From the NCBI RefSeq assembly GCF_046250185.1, contig NZ_CP176469.1: a stretch of DNA of 64,000 bases. The stretch is one strand, 5' to 3'. Below, one piece after another: positions 17,724 to 25,813 of the stretch. A program made the translations under genes and the position numbers. The stretch is from Litorimonas sp046250185 (lineage in GTDB: Bacteria > Pseudomonadota > Alphaproteobacteria > Caulobacterales > Maricaulaceae). Every line of letters begins with the position of its first letter. Position 1 is the first letter of the stretch. Under the pieces are notes generated by a model, which did not search any database, was not told the DNA's origin, and saw only the letters and a list, made by a program, of their open reading frames with translations.

Positions 17724-20135
17724 TTGGCAAAACGCTCCGTCAGATATTGCCGCGCCCCTTTGGTTTCGCTGCTGAGCGTTGCGCTTGGCACGACGGCACT
17801 TATGTCTGCGAGTGCCGCTGCCGCGCAGATAGTCGGCACGCAAGCGACCTCCCAAACCGCGGCAGGCACAAACCGCCCCTTACAACTGGCGGCTGATAGC
17901 CCCTTTCGCGACCCCGATATTATCTATCTTGAAGCCGATGAATTGATCAATGACGAAGGCTCCAACCTGCTGACCGCGCAAGGCGAAGTAGAGGGTCGCT
18001 ACCAAGATCGCACTTTGCGCGCCGATAGTGTGGTCTATAATCTCGATACGGGCCTAGTGATCGCCAGCGGTAATGTCGTTTTGATCGACGCCACTGGCTC
18101 GACACAATATGCAGACAAGCTAGAACTATCAGATCAACTCGAAGCTGGCACAGCGTCCAACTTCATCGCTCGAATTCCTGGCGGCGGCGTTACTGCGGCG
18201 CGATTTGTGACACGCAAAGAAAACGGCGAGCTAGAACTATACAATGCCTACTATACCGCCTGTGAAGTCTGCAAAAACGCGGACGGTAGCACGGATAAGC
18301 CAAGCTGGCGCATCAAAGCGCGGCGTGTGCGTCAAGACAAAGACACGAAAACTGTCCGTTATAATGACGCCGTGTTTGAGTTTCTCGGCGTGCCTGTTTT
18401 TTACACGCCCTATCTCGCTCACCCTGATCCCAGCGCGGAACGTGGTAGTGGGTTTCTGACGCCCTTTATCAACTTATCAGGCAGTAAAGGCCTTGGTACA
18501 CGGACGCCCTATTACTGGGCGATTGATGATTATACCGAAGCCACAATCACGCCGCGCGTCTGGACCAAAGTCAACCCGCTGCTTGAATACCAATTCGCCA
18601 GACAATTCCACACGGGTCGTATCGATATTGAGGGTAGCTTCACCTATGGCAGCGTGTTTGATCGCAATGGCGAGTCATTTGATGACCCAGCTGCTTTCAT
18701 CAATCCCGAAGCTGCCCCGCTAGGCAAGCGCTGGCGGTCACATATTTATGCGGACGGCTATTTCCAGCCTAATGATACGTGGACATATGGCTTTGGCGTG
18801 CAGCTATCGACGGATGACAATTACCTCAATCGCTATGACCTAGAAGAAGTCCATCCGACACGCGGTCTGTATGAAAATGAATCCCGTCGAAATACGTCTC
18901 AAGCCTTTCTGGTTGGCAGCGATGACAGCTATCGTTTCGCGATCTCCGCCTTTGGACGTCAAGATTTGCGTTCGCGCGTTATTGAACTGGATACGGGACT
19001 GTTTGCCGCCAATATCGATGACGGCGAATTGCCTGTGCTGGCACCGAAAATTGAGCTGGAAAAATACTGGACTGACCCTGCCTTGGGCGGCCGCATTAAA
19101 CTGGCAGCCGACACGACAATCCTGACCCGTGAAAACGGCACAGACTATACCCGCGCCACAACAAGCTTGGACTATTCAAAGACGGTGATTGCGCCGGGCG
19201 GCGTCGAGGTAAAGCCTTTCGCCAATGCGCGGTTTGATTTCTTTGAATTGGAACCCGAGGACGGCGAGAAGACGGATTTCACGCGGACGCTCGGTCAAGC
19301 TGGCGTGGATATTCGCTATCCCTTTATCAAGGCTAGCGGGAATGTATCTTGGATATTGGAGCCGCGCGTTCAAGTGACCCAAAGCTTTGGCGATGCCAAG
19401 ACCGATCAGTTTTATTTTACCCCCACAGGGACAACGGTTGAAGAAACCTTATATCAAGACGCGCTGAATGATGATTTGGATCAGGCATTGTTCTGGCAAA
19501 CGAATAAAGCGACGGGCTATGATTTTTGGCAAGAAGGCCTACGGGCCGATGTCGGCGGGTCATTGCGGGCGGAATGGGGCGGCTTGAACGCAGCTGAAGT
19601 CTTCATTGGGCAGAGCTATATCAACCGTCCAGACGACATCGACGCACGGGACGATTTCGGCACGGGCTCAGGACTGTCAGGTGTGAAGTCGGACATTGTA
19701 GGCCAAGTTTCGCTGAACCTCGGGTCGAAATTTTCAGCCCTCACCCGCGTGCGTTATGATGATGACAACGATATTTTCCGCAGGATTGATACCAGCCTGA
19801 ATTACTCAGGCCAGCGGTTCCAAGTCGGCGGGCGATATTACAAACTCAATACTCAAGCCCGCAACACACTGCTCGATCCCTCTGCCCCGTCAGAAGAGTT
19901 GTCTGGGTTTCTTGGCATGAAGATCAATGATAAGTGGCGCACACAATACACGGCATCTTACGATGTTGATGCCGATACAGCGCGGCGACAGACCGTTGGC
20001 CTGACATATGAAGATGACTGCACGCTGATTGAGTTTCTTTATACGCGCAATAATTTTGAGAATGACGCCATTCGCAGCGTTAACGGCTTTAGCGTTAGGC
20101 TGGCTCTGCTCACACTGGGTGATACTGGGCGGTAG
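17724..20135 (+). CDS. lptD: LPS-assembly outer-membrane protein LptD
   Basis: An 803-residue LptD/OstA protein that inserts lipopolysaccharide into the outer leaflet with LptE. A signal peptide ends around AAAA (about residue 34). An OstA/LptA-like jellyroll (DIIYLEADELIND..., LTAQGEVEGRYQDRTLRAD) comes next, then a large beta-barrel with the conserved FLGVPVFYTPYLAHPDP segment. Cysteines lie in the YTACEVC segment and near the C-terminus (DDCTLIEF), candidate disulfide partners. The start is TTG 17724: a TGA in frame lies 12 nt before it and GAGG precedes it. The surA-pdxA-ksgA genes that often follow lptD are not here. Confidence 0.95.
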   Translation: MAKRSVRYCRAPLVSLLSVALGTTALMSASAAAAQIVGTQATSQTAAGTNRPLQLAADSPFRDPDIIYLEADELINDEGSNLLTAQGEVEGRYQDRTLRADSVVYNLDTGLVIASGNVVLIDATGSTQYADKLELSDQLEAGTASNFIARIPGGGVTAARFVTRKENGELELYNAYYTACEVCKNADGSTDKPSWRIKARRVRQDKDTKTVRYNDAVFEFLGVPVFYTPYLAHPDPSAERGSGFLTPFINLSGSKGLGTRTPYYWAIDDYTEATITPRVWTKVNPLLEYQFARQFHTGRIDIEGSFTYGSVFDRNGESFDDPAAFINPEAAPLGKRWRSHIYADGYFQPNDTWTYGFGVQLSTDDNYLNRYDLEEVHPTRGLYENESRRNTSQAFLVGSDDSYRFAISAFGRQDLRSRVIELDTGLFAANIDDGELPVLAPKIELEKYWTDPALGGRIKLAADTTILTRENGTDYTRATTSLDYSKTVIAPGGVEVKPFANARFDFFELEPEDGEKTDFTRTLGQAGVDIRYPFIKASGNVSWILEPRVQVTQSFGDAKTDQFYFTPTGTTVEETLYQDALNDDLDQALFWQTNKATGYDFWQEGLRADVGGSLRAEWGGLNAAEVFIGQSYINRPDDIDARDDFGTGSGLSGVKSDIVGQVSLNLGSKFSALTRVRYDDDNDIFRRIDTSLNYSGQRFQVGGRYYKLNTQARNTLLDPSAPSEELSGFLGMKINDKWRTQYTASYDVDADTARRQTVGLTYEDDCTLIEFLYTRNNFENDAIRSVNGFSVRLALLTLGDTGR

Positions 20136-20153
20136 CAAATAGGCGAGGCCGTC

Positions 20154-20936
20154 CTAGCCGACGAATGATTTTTCGACGACGAATTCGGCGGGCTGCGAGT
20201 TTGAGCCTTCCGTCAAACCGAATGTCTCGACCATCTTGGCCGTATCGTCGATCATCTCTTTAGAGCCGCAAATCATGACACGGTCTTCCGCTGGGTTGAG
20301 TTTTGGCGTGCCCGCTACCTCAAACAATTTGCCAGATTGGATCAAATCCGTAATCCGACCTATGAGCGGGTAATCTTCGCGCGTGACAGATGTAATATGC
20401 TTTAGCTTGCCTTGCACCATTTCCCCAACGAGCGGGTCATTCATCGTGTCCGCGACAAGTTGATTGCCGTAAGTCAGTTCAGAGACTTCGCGGCAAGTAT
20501 GGGTCAGGATCACTTCATCATAGCGCTCATATGTCTCAGGATCCCTGATCAAGCTGGCGAATGGCGCAATGCCTGTGCCGGTTGAGAACATCCATAAACG
20601 CTTCCCAGGCAGCAGCGCATCCAAGACCAAAGTCCCGACAGGTTTGCGCCCCAGCAGCACCGTATCACCATTTTTGATCTTCTGAAGCTTCGACGTGAGA
20701 GGCCCGTCCTGCACTTTGATCGAATAAAATTCGAGCTTCTCATCCCACGCAGGTGAGGCGATAGAATAGGCGCGCATGATAGGGCGTTTCTGGTCTTCCT
20801 CTTTCGGCAGACCGATCATGATAAATTCGCCCGTGCGGAAGCGAAAGCTCGGCGGACGCGTTATGCTAAAGCGGAACAGGCGATCGGTATAGTGCTCGAC
20901 ATCGAGGACTTTTTCTTCAGTAGGGACGTTGGACAT
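20154..20936 (-). CDS. fpr: Ferredoxin-NADP(+) reductase
   Basis: A 260-residue FAD-containing reductase of the bacterial Fpr class, exchanging electrons between NADPH and ferredoxin/flavodoxin. FAD binding is shown by RAYSIASP (RxYS) and NADP binding by FSTGTGIAPFASLIRDP. The C-terminus EFVVEKSFVG fits subclass IA enzymes with an extended tail. ATG 20936 (MSNVPTEEKV) is preferred over the longer frame starting 20966. A perfect palindrome at 21013-21030 lies upstream. It is convergent with lptD. Confidence 0.95.
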   Translation of the reverse strand: MSNVPTEEKVLDVEHYTDRLFRFSITRPPSFRFRTGEFIMIGLPKEEDQKRPIMRAYSIASPAWDEKLEFYSIKVQDGPLTSKLQKIKNGDTVLLGRKPVGTLVLDALLPGKRLWMFSTGTGIAPFASLIRDPETYERYDEVILTHTCREVSELTYGNQLVADTMNDPLVGEMVQGKLKHITSVTREDYPLIGRITDLIQSGKLFEVAGTPKLNPAEDRVMICGSKEMIDDTAKMVETFGLTEGSNSQPAEFVVEKSFVG

Positions 20937-21012
20937 GAGGCTTCCGTGATGAGGTTCGAAAGCCACATAGCGATTGTCCGCGCCTTTTTCAATATCCTAT
21001 ATAAAAAACACA

Positions 21013-21030
21013 CGTTCTATATACAGAACG
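21013..21030. promoter_or_regulatory. Palindromic operator candidate upstream of fpr
   Basis: CGTTCT-ATATAC-AGAACG, two perfect 6-nt arms, 77 nt before the fpr start and surrounded by AT-rich promoter-like sequence (TATATAAAAAA on the plus strand). fpr genes are often redox-regulated, but the motif does not match SoxR boxes I can recall. The regulator is unknown. Confidence 0.45.
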
Positions 21031-21064
21031 ACCAAAATCGTGCTTGATCACGCCTATCCGCGCC

Positions 21065-21472
21065 TTAGCCAGGCATTTTATCAAAGGCTGGAATAGTGTC
21101 GTCCAAAATCACGCAATCAAGTTTGCGCGAGGCATAGACGTTGAATTGTGGCTTGATATGCTCTTTCTCATTGATGCTGCCAGCTTTGAGCGCGACCATG
21201 CCCGGGCGGCCCACATTTCCGCCAAACATTTGCGATCCGCATGTCGTGCAGAAATCCTTGGTCAGCTTATTGCCGCTATCAACGCCGTGCTCAAACCGCT
21301 TTGTCTCGCCCGTAATCGTCACTGCATCCTCTTTGACAAAGACAAGCGTTGCAAAGGCGGAACCGCTGACCTGTTGACAATCCGTGCAATGGCAATTTCC
21401 CTGCATGACAATATCGCCGTCTGCTTCAAAGCTAACTTGGCCGCAAAGACAATGTCCTGTGAGTTTTGGCAT
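21065..21472 (-). CDS. GFA/CENP-V family zinc protein
   Basis: A 135-residue protein of the glutathione-dependent formaldehyde-activating (Gfa-like) family. The zinc-binding cysteines are GHCLCG (residues 6-11), NCHCTDC (about 32-38) and FCTTCGSQ (about 80-87), with the family fold between. Despite the name, most members have no proven formaldehyde activity. It is downstream of folE on the same strand but separated by 119 nt containing an inverted repeat, so probably independently expressed. Confidence 0.9.
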   Translation of the reverse strand: MPKLTGHCLCGQVSFEADGDIVMQGNCHCTDCQQVSGSAFATLVFVKEDAVTITGETKRFEHGVDSGNKLTKDFCTTCGSQMFGGNVGRPGMVALKAGSINEKEHIKPQFNVYASRKLDCVILDDTIPAFDKMPG

Positions 21473-21573
21473 AATATTCCCCGATCTTTATGATTGAGCG
21501 GAAGTGCACAAAACGGCACCTCCTCTATCGCGCCTAGCTTAGAGCGTTTTAGATTTAAACGATAGGAGGTTTT

Positions 21574-21589
21574 CGCAAAACTTTTTGCG
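21574..21589 (-). repeat. Inverted repeat downstream of folE
   Basis: CGCAAAA-CT-TTTTGCG, perfect 7-nt arms just beyond the folE stop. The 2-nt spacer is too short for a normal hairpin loop, so only a shorter stem would fold. It may contribute to folE transcript ending or be a protein site. A looser CGTTT/AAACG pair lies 20 nt further. Confidence 0.3.
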
Positions 21590-21591
21590 GC

Positions 21592-22161
21592 CTAGTCGAT
21601 CAGACGTAAAAACTCTGCACGCTGCTCTGCTTTGTGGAATTTCCCTGACAGCGCTGAGCTAATCATTTTGTGCGGCGTTTTGATCCCGCGCATGGTCATG
21701 CACAAATGCTCGCCCTTTGCCATAACCGCAACGTCTTCTGTTCCGAGGATGATCTTCAGGTGATTGGCAATGTCAGATACGAGCTGCTCTTGCAGGGTCA
21801 ATTTATGCGCGTGCTTGTGCGCGATACGGGCAAATTTTGACAGACCCAGCACTTTATCATCTGCGATATAGGCCACGGACACATCACACCAGAATGGAAG
21901 CATGTGATGTTCGCACATCGACCAGACACGCATACCTGTCACAGCCACCATTTGGTTATGCTTGACCGCCGTGAAAGTCGTATCGAGCTTTCCCGCGTCA
22001 TATTCGATAAATTCTTTCCAGAAATTCGCGATACGGCGTGGCGTCTCTTTAAGGCCTTCACGTTCTGGGTCTTCACCCAGCGCAGTCAACAGCTCTGTGA
22101 CGAGTGATTTGACCTTATCGTGGTCGATTTTACGGGGCGGTTCATTATAGCGTGATGGCAT
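21592..22161 (-). CDS. folE: GTP cyclohydrolase I
   Basis: A 189-residue FolE (type IA), converting GTP to 7,8-dihydroneopterin triphosphate for folate and related pterins. Zinc ligands and active-site residues appear in SMCEHHMLPFWCDVSVAYI (about residues 81-99) and in GEHLCMTMRGIK near 150. KVLGLSKFARI is the family signature. No other folate genes are adjacent; upstream genes are the DUF1499/hydrolase pair on the same strand with a 73-nt gap. Confidence 0.97.
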   Translation of the reverse strand: MPSRYNEPPRKIDHDKVKSLVTELLTALGEDPEREGLKETPRRIANFWKEFIEYDAGKLDTTFTAVKHNQMVAVTGMRVWSMCEHHMLPFWCDVSVAYIADDKVLGLSKFARIAHKHAHKLTLQEQLVSDIANHLKIILGTEDVAVMAKGEHLCMTMRGIKTPHKMISSALSGKFHKAEQRAEFLRLID

Positions 22162-22234
22162 AGGGGAAGGTCTCTTCTAACTGGCACGTCGATTGGTGCT
22201 GCTATGATTACGATGAAAGGCTATGGAGCGATTG

Positions 22235-22657
22235 TTAATGTCCCAAAGTGTCGCGGATGTCTTCGACGCGCTTGCGATTAACACCGCGATCAGAATACCC
22301 CACGCGGGAGCCAGACCGAATATGCCAGAGCGCCCCGCCCGCATGCCGCAACTCTACATCATCCACAAATTTGAAAATGGACGACATATAGGTCGCAGAA
22401 ATATAGCTGTCAGATTCCGACGTGATCGTGCCGCCAGTTTCGCGCAGGGCGTCTATCATCTCCGCGCGCGTACCGGTCAGCGGCGCGACGGCGCGTTCGG
22501 GCTGTACACCCTGCTCTGAACTAACGCAATTTGGCGCCGTCCCAGGCTCTTTGAGTTTTCCGTTGATCAAGCCAGGCGCTTTGCCCTTTTGCGATTTCAG
22601 ACCAAGTAAAAAGAAAACCACAACGACAACTCCTATAAAGCCAATGACAAATTTCAC
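22235..22657 (-). CDS. DUF1499 membrane-anchored protein
   Basis: A 140-residue protein with an N-terminal membrane helix (residues 3-19, FVIGFIGVVVVVFFLLG) and a DUF1499 domain: APNCVSSEQ near 42, YISATYMSSIFKFVDDVEL near 85-103, and RSGSRVGYSDRGVNRKRVE. The family function is unknown. The start overlaps the stop of the alpha/beta hydrolase gene by 4 nt, so the two proteins are probably made together and may act together at the inner membrane (inference). Confidence 0.88.
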   Translation of the reverse strand: MKFVIGFIGVVVVVFFLLGLKSQKGKAPGLINGKLKEPGTAPNCVSSEQGVQPERAVAPLTGTRAEMIDALRETGGTITSESDSYISATYMSSIFKFVDDVELRHAGGALWHIRSGSRVGYSDRGVNRKRVEDIRDTLGH

Positions 22658-23658
22658 GCAGCGTCTCCGTCGGGTGGGGTAAATACGATGTGCGAGATAT
22701 AGTCGTCATACCAAGTTGGACCAAGCAAAGATTGGAAAAAACCATTATGCCCGCCATGTTGGTGAATGATCCGGCGTGCGTTGTGATTAAGGTCGAGTCC
22801 CTTGATATCATCCTCTGGAATCATTCCGTCATCGCTAGCCGTGATAATAGAGATTGGCACAGGGCAAGTCTTCAAATCATGCGGATCCACGCGGTAAGCG
22901 TTGAAATAGGATTCCATGGTCGGGAAATTAGAATATCGCGGGATGACCTCTGCTGTGATGTCCAAGACGCGATTTTTCTTAATTAAGTGCGGAATATCAG
23001 CGTAAATTTCAGGATAAAGCGCGTGTTTCTTGCGCAAAGAGCGCGTCCATTTTTTGAGGAAATATCGGCGGTAGAGCGGATTGAGATCAACCAAAGGCGC
23101 GGCGCCCCACGGGTCGACCACTGGACTAATGGCGAAGATATGTTTGAGATTGTGGATCGTCAGATCACGCAGACTTCGCGCAATGCGGAGGGCAAAGTTC
23201 CCGCCAAGCGAGAATCCCACGATATAAACAGGCGCACCACTTGCCAGCTCCGCAGCTTGTTTTACCGCGTCGAAAACTTCGTTGAACGCGGTCGAGTAAA
23301 ACACGCCTTCATTGAGGTGATGGCTATCCCCGTGATCGCGGTAATTTAGACGAAAAACAGACGCGCCTTGATCAAACACATGGCGCCCACAAGACACGAC
23401 ATAGGTGCTGTCTTGGCTGCCTTCCCATCCATGCAGAAAGATAACGAGCGCTTTGTTTTCAGGATTGGGTGAATAACTGCCGAGTAACCTCACCCCGTCT
23501 TCACATATCAAAACGCGTGACTGCGCCGCGTCCAACATTGCATTCTTACCGCGACGTCGAAATTTCATCGACGCCAAGGCTGTCTGAATAAGGCTGGGTC
23601 TCAGCCACAATGGCGGGTTGAACGGATAATCTTCCGCTGCGTTATCGTTTGAACTCAT
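22654..23658 (-). CDS. Alpha/beta hydrolase (YheT-like)
   Basis: A 334-residue serine hydrolase. The nucleophile elbow GFSLGGN near 142, the acid in ASDDGMIPEDD near 285 and the His in QHGGHNGFF near 311 make a complete triad. An oxyanion segment VIFLHGWEGS near 70 matches YheT/EMB8-type esterases. The substrate is unknown, probably a lipid or ester. It lies upstream of, and overlapping by 4 nt, the DUF1499 gene. Confidence 0.88.
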   Translation of the reverse strand: MSSNDNAAEDYPFNPPLWLRPSLIQTALASMKFRRRGKNAMLDAAQSRVLICEDGVRLLGSYSPNPENKALVIFLHGWEGSQDSTYVVSCGRHVFDQGASVFRLNYRDHGDSHHLNEGVFYSTAFNEVFDAVKQAAELASGAPVYIVGFSLGGNFALRIARSLRDLTIHNLKHIFAISPVVDPWGAAPLVDLNPLYRRYFLKKWTRSLRKKHALYPEIYADIPHLIKKNRVLDITAEVIPRYSNFPTMESYFNAYRVDPHDLKTCPVPISIITASDDGMIPEDDIKGLDLNHNARRIIHQHGGHNGFFQSLLGPTWYDDYISHIVFTPPDGDAA

Positions 23659-23707
23659 AGGGTCTCAATATGACCCTGACCACGAAACTCAAGTGCAAAA
23701 TGACGGT

Positions 23708-24319
23708 CTAGGACGCCAGCAGATAATCGACAAAATTCGTATTATCGGCTTTCTTCAGCTTCAACTTTTTCACCAGACGGGAAATCGGCTCTTTCTCAAT
23801 GCATTGGATCGCAACGGACGTCTGCGTCTCGCCGTCTATCTCTAGCGTTGAAATTTCGGCCGTCATCTTGCCTTTTTGGTATAACCGACGGGTCTTGGAG
23901 GCTTTGTAATATTTACTCTTGCGCTGCAAAGCTTCTGAAAGAGAATCTGGCGTTGCAACACTGTTAAATGACGCCCGCAATTTTGGCAGAGCACAACCAA
24001 TACGCGCCGAAACACTGCGTTTCATCGGGAATTTTGTTTTAACGGACCGCTCCCATAATTCGATGGGTTCATTATCATTCAGGAGTGAGCGCACTTCGAA
24101 TGTCTCGTTGTCAATCATACGCGGCATAACATTCCGACGCCCTGGCAAGAGGAAATATTCCTCCGTCCGCGTCTCGGTTTTAACATGCTCAAACGTCGCC
24201 TCAATTTCTTGGATCAAAATATCATCGCTCTTGCTATCGAAACTGCGCCATTGAAAAAAGCGCTCGGAAACAGAAGATGGACGGTGAGTTTTGACGGGAC
24301 GATTACGATAATAAAGCAT
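23708..24319 (-). CDS. Hypothetical protein, weakly CYTH-like
   Basis: A 203-residue cytosolic protein not firmly recognised. The order of elements (an EIEATF strand near 37, YFLLPG near 55, a Lys/Arg-rich WERSVKTKFPMKR near 90, RLYQKGKMTAEISTLEIDG near 145-163 and a C-terminal KKLKLKKADNTNFVDYLL) vaguely recalls CYTH / triphosphate-tunnel proteins, with alternating Glu and basic strands. That is a guess from pattern, not a match. It is 49 nt downstream of nothing obvious and diverges from the RND operon across a 405-nt regulatory region, so the two may share control. Confidence 0.7.
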   Translation of the reverse strand: MLYYRNRPVKTHRPSSVSERFFQWRSFDSKSDDILIQEIEATFEHVKTETRTEEYFLLPGRRNVMPRMIDNETFEVRSLLNDNEPIELWERSVKTKFPMKRSVSARIGCALPKLRASFNSVATPDSLSEALQRKSKYYKASKTRRLYQKGKMTAEISTLEIDGETQTSVAIQCIEKEPISRLVKKLKLKKADNTNFVDYLLAS

Positions 24320-24384
24320 GGAAACCTTTGTTGTGGATGGGTGTGATGTCGGATAAGCCGAAAGAAATGAGCAAAGAAACTGCG

Positions 24385-24406
24385 AGATTATGTTGAGACA
24401 TAATCT
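24385..24406. promoter_or_regulatory. Perfect 9-bp palindrome
   Basis: AGATTATGT-TGAG-ACATAATCT. The 4-nt loop would allow an RNA hairpin on either strand; no U-run follows, so an operator is more likely than a terminator. It sits 66 nt upstream of the hypothetical gene (minus). Confidence 0.5.
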
Positions 24407-24420
24407 AAAGGCAGTTTTAG

Positions 24421-24461
24421 ACTTAATTTAAAAGAAAGCTGATTTCGGATTTAAATTAAGT
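24421..24461. promoter_or_regulatory. Perfect 12-bp inverted repeat, 17-nt spacer
   Basis: ACTTAATTTAAA at 24421-24432 and its exact complement TTTAAATTAAGT at 24450-24461. Arms this long and AT-only are unlikely by chance in this GC-moderate genome. Possible dimer-of-dimers operator for a regulator of the RND operon; the regulator is not encoded next to it. Confidence 0.5.
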
Positions 24462-24724
24462 GTCATTTTTGGCATAAGATATTGTTAACATACATGAATA
24501 GATTTGTCGAGTCTTCATCTGTGGCGTCACGACATCACTTCATCTTATGGTTTAAGATTTGCAAACCCAAGACTATCCGCGGCGTAGAACTTGCACATCA
24601 TTTGGGCTATACATTCCTGCACCGCAGTCTTGCAGCATTGCAACTTGCTCTTGGTGGCATAAGTCGCCAAACGCTGGGATAAGCGGGGCAGAAACCATTG
24701 GTCCATGTAAGGCGTATTCAGATC

Positions 24725-25813
24725 ATGAAATTTAATAAATCCTATCTGATCTCCGCGATCCTCCTGACATTGATTGCGCTTTGGTTTTTAATCAATGCGG
24801 GCGGCAGCAATAAGGCTGAAACAGAGCCTGCTACGCGTGCGATTGAAACTGAAACCGCAGTGCCAGATGTCGTTGTCGAAACATTTCGCGCGCAGGAGCA
24901 TCCCAACCGTTTTCGCCTCTACGGTCGCACTGCGCCCAACCGTGAAGTCGCGATCAAGGCAGAGACTGCTGGCCTCATCGCCGCGACCCCCGTGACCGAA
25001 GGCAAGCTGATCAATCGCGGCACAGTGATTTGTCGCCAAGACGTCGACGCCCGCAAAGCCAGCCTAGATCAAGCGAAAGCCAATCTCGTCGCGCGCGAGG
25101 CAGATTATAATTCAACAAAAGCTCTAGTGGATAAAGGCTTTAGTTCAGCGATTCAACTTGCCTCCCTCAAAGCAGCTGTCGACGGCGCAAGAGCCTCTGT
25201 GACGCAGGCCGAGATCGAACTTGATAATGTCAAGATGCGTGCACCCTTCCGCGGCATATTTGATCAACGCATGGCGGAAGTCGGGGACTATCTCTTACCA
25301 GGGCAACCCTGCGGTATGCTCGTCGAACTAGACCCACTGATCGTGGCGATTGATCTGTCCGAAACGCAAGTCGGCAAAGTCGAACTGGGCCAAGAGATTG
25401 ATATAGAACTTGTCACAGGCGAGACTCTTATTGGCAAGTTGGCCTTTATTGAAGCCAAGGCTAATTCCGGCACACGGACATTCCGCTCAGAAATCCACGT
25501 CCCGAACAAAGATTACAAACTCAAAGGCGGCGTGACAGCCGATGTGTCCCTTCTCGCTGGCATGACCTTGGCGCAGCGCATACCGGGGAAAATCCTGACG
25601 CTTGACGATGCAGGTTCCGTGGGTGTGCGCTATGTCGACACTCAAAATATCGTGCGTTTCGCCAATGTTGAGGTGATCGATGAGGACGGCACGGGTATCT
25701 GGGTGACGGGCCTGCCCAATGAAGTCCGTGTAATTACTGAGGGCGAGAACTTCGTGTCCGTCGGCACGACGGTAAATCCACGCGGCAGCATTTACACGGC
25801 GGCCACACAGTAA
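24725..25813 (+). CDS. RND efflux periplasmic adaptor (membrane-fusion protein)
   Basis: A 362-residue MFP. An N-terminal signal-anchor (about residues 5-24, SYLISAILLTLIALWFLINA) is followed by a barrel-sandwich hybrid (VAIKAETAGLIAATPVTEGKL with the partner MRAPFRGIFDQRM), a short coiled-coil hairpin between them, and a beta-barrel (LDPLIVAIDLSE). It links the inner-membrane pump to an outer-membrane channel not present in the window. ATG 24725 is chosen over TTG 24698, because the extra nine residues are charged and precede the signal segment. Its stop overlaps the pump start by one base (TAATG). Confidence 0.93.
   Translation: MKFNKSYLISAILLTLIALWFLINAGGSNKAETEPATRAIETETAVPDVVVETFRAQEHPNRFRLYGRTAPNREVAIKAETAGLIAATPVTEGKLINRGTVICRQDVDARKASLDQAKANLVAREADYNSTKALVDKGFSSAIQLASLKAAVDGARASVTQAEIELDNVKMRAPFRGIFDQRMAEVGDYLLPGQPCGMLVELDPLIVAIDLSETQVGKVELGQEIDIELVTGETLIGKLAFIEAKANSGTRTFRSEIHVPNKDYKLKGGVTADVSLLAGMTLAQRIPGKILTLDDAGSVGVRYVDTQNIVRFANVEVIDEDGTGIWVTGLPNEVRVITEGENFVSVGTTVNPRGSIYTAATQ

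Larger units (their letters stand above)
24320..24724. promoter_or_regulatory. 405-nt divergent regulatory region before RND operon
   Basis: No convincing gene lies here; a 66-codon frame at 24482-24682 lacks an SD and resembles nothing. The region holds two perfect inverted repeats (listed separately), both close to the hypothetical gene, and AT-rich promoter-like sequence between 24463 and 24500. It is unusually long for this compact genome, which suggests regulated expression of the efflux operon. Confidence 0.5.

Noticed and set aside
24482..24682. 66-codon plus-strand ORF upstream of the RND adaptor
   Set aside because: No SD, overlaps likely promoter elements, sequence unlike a protein.
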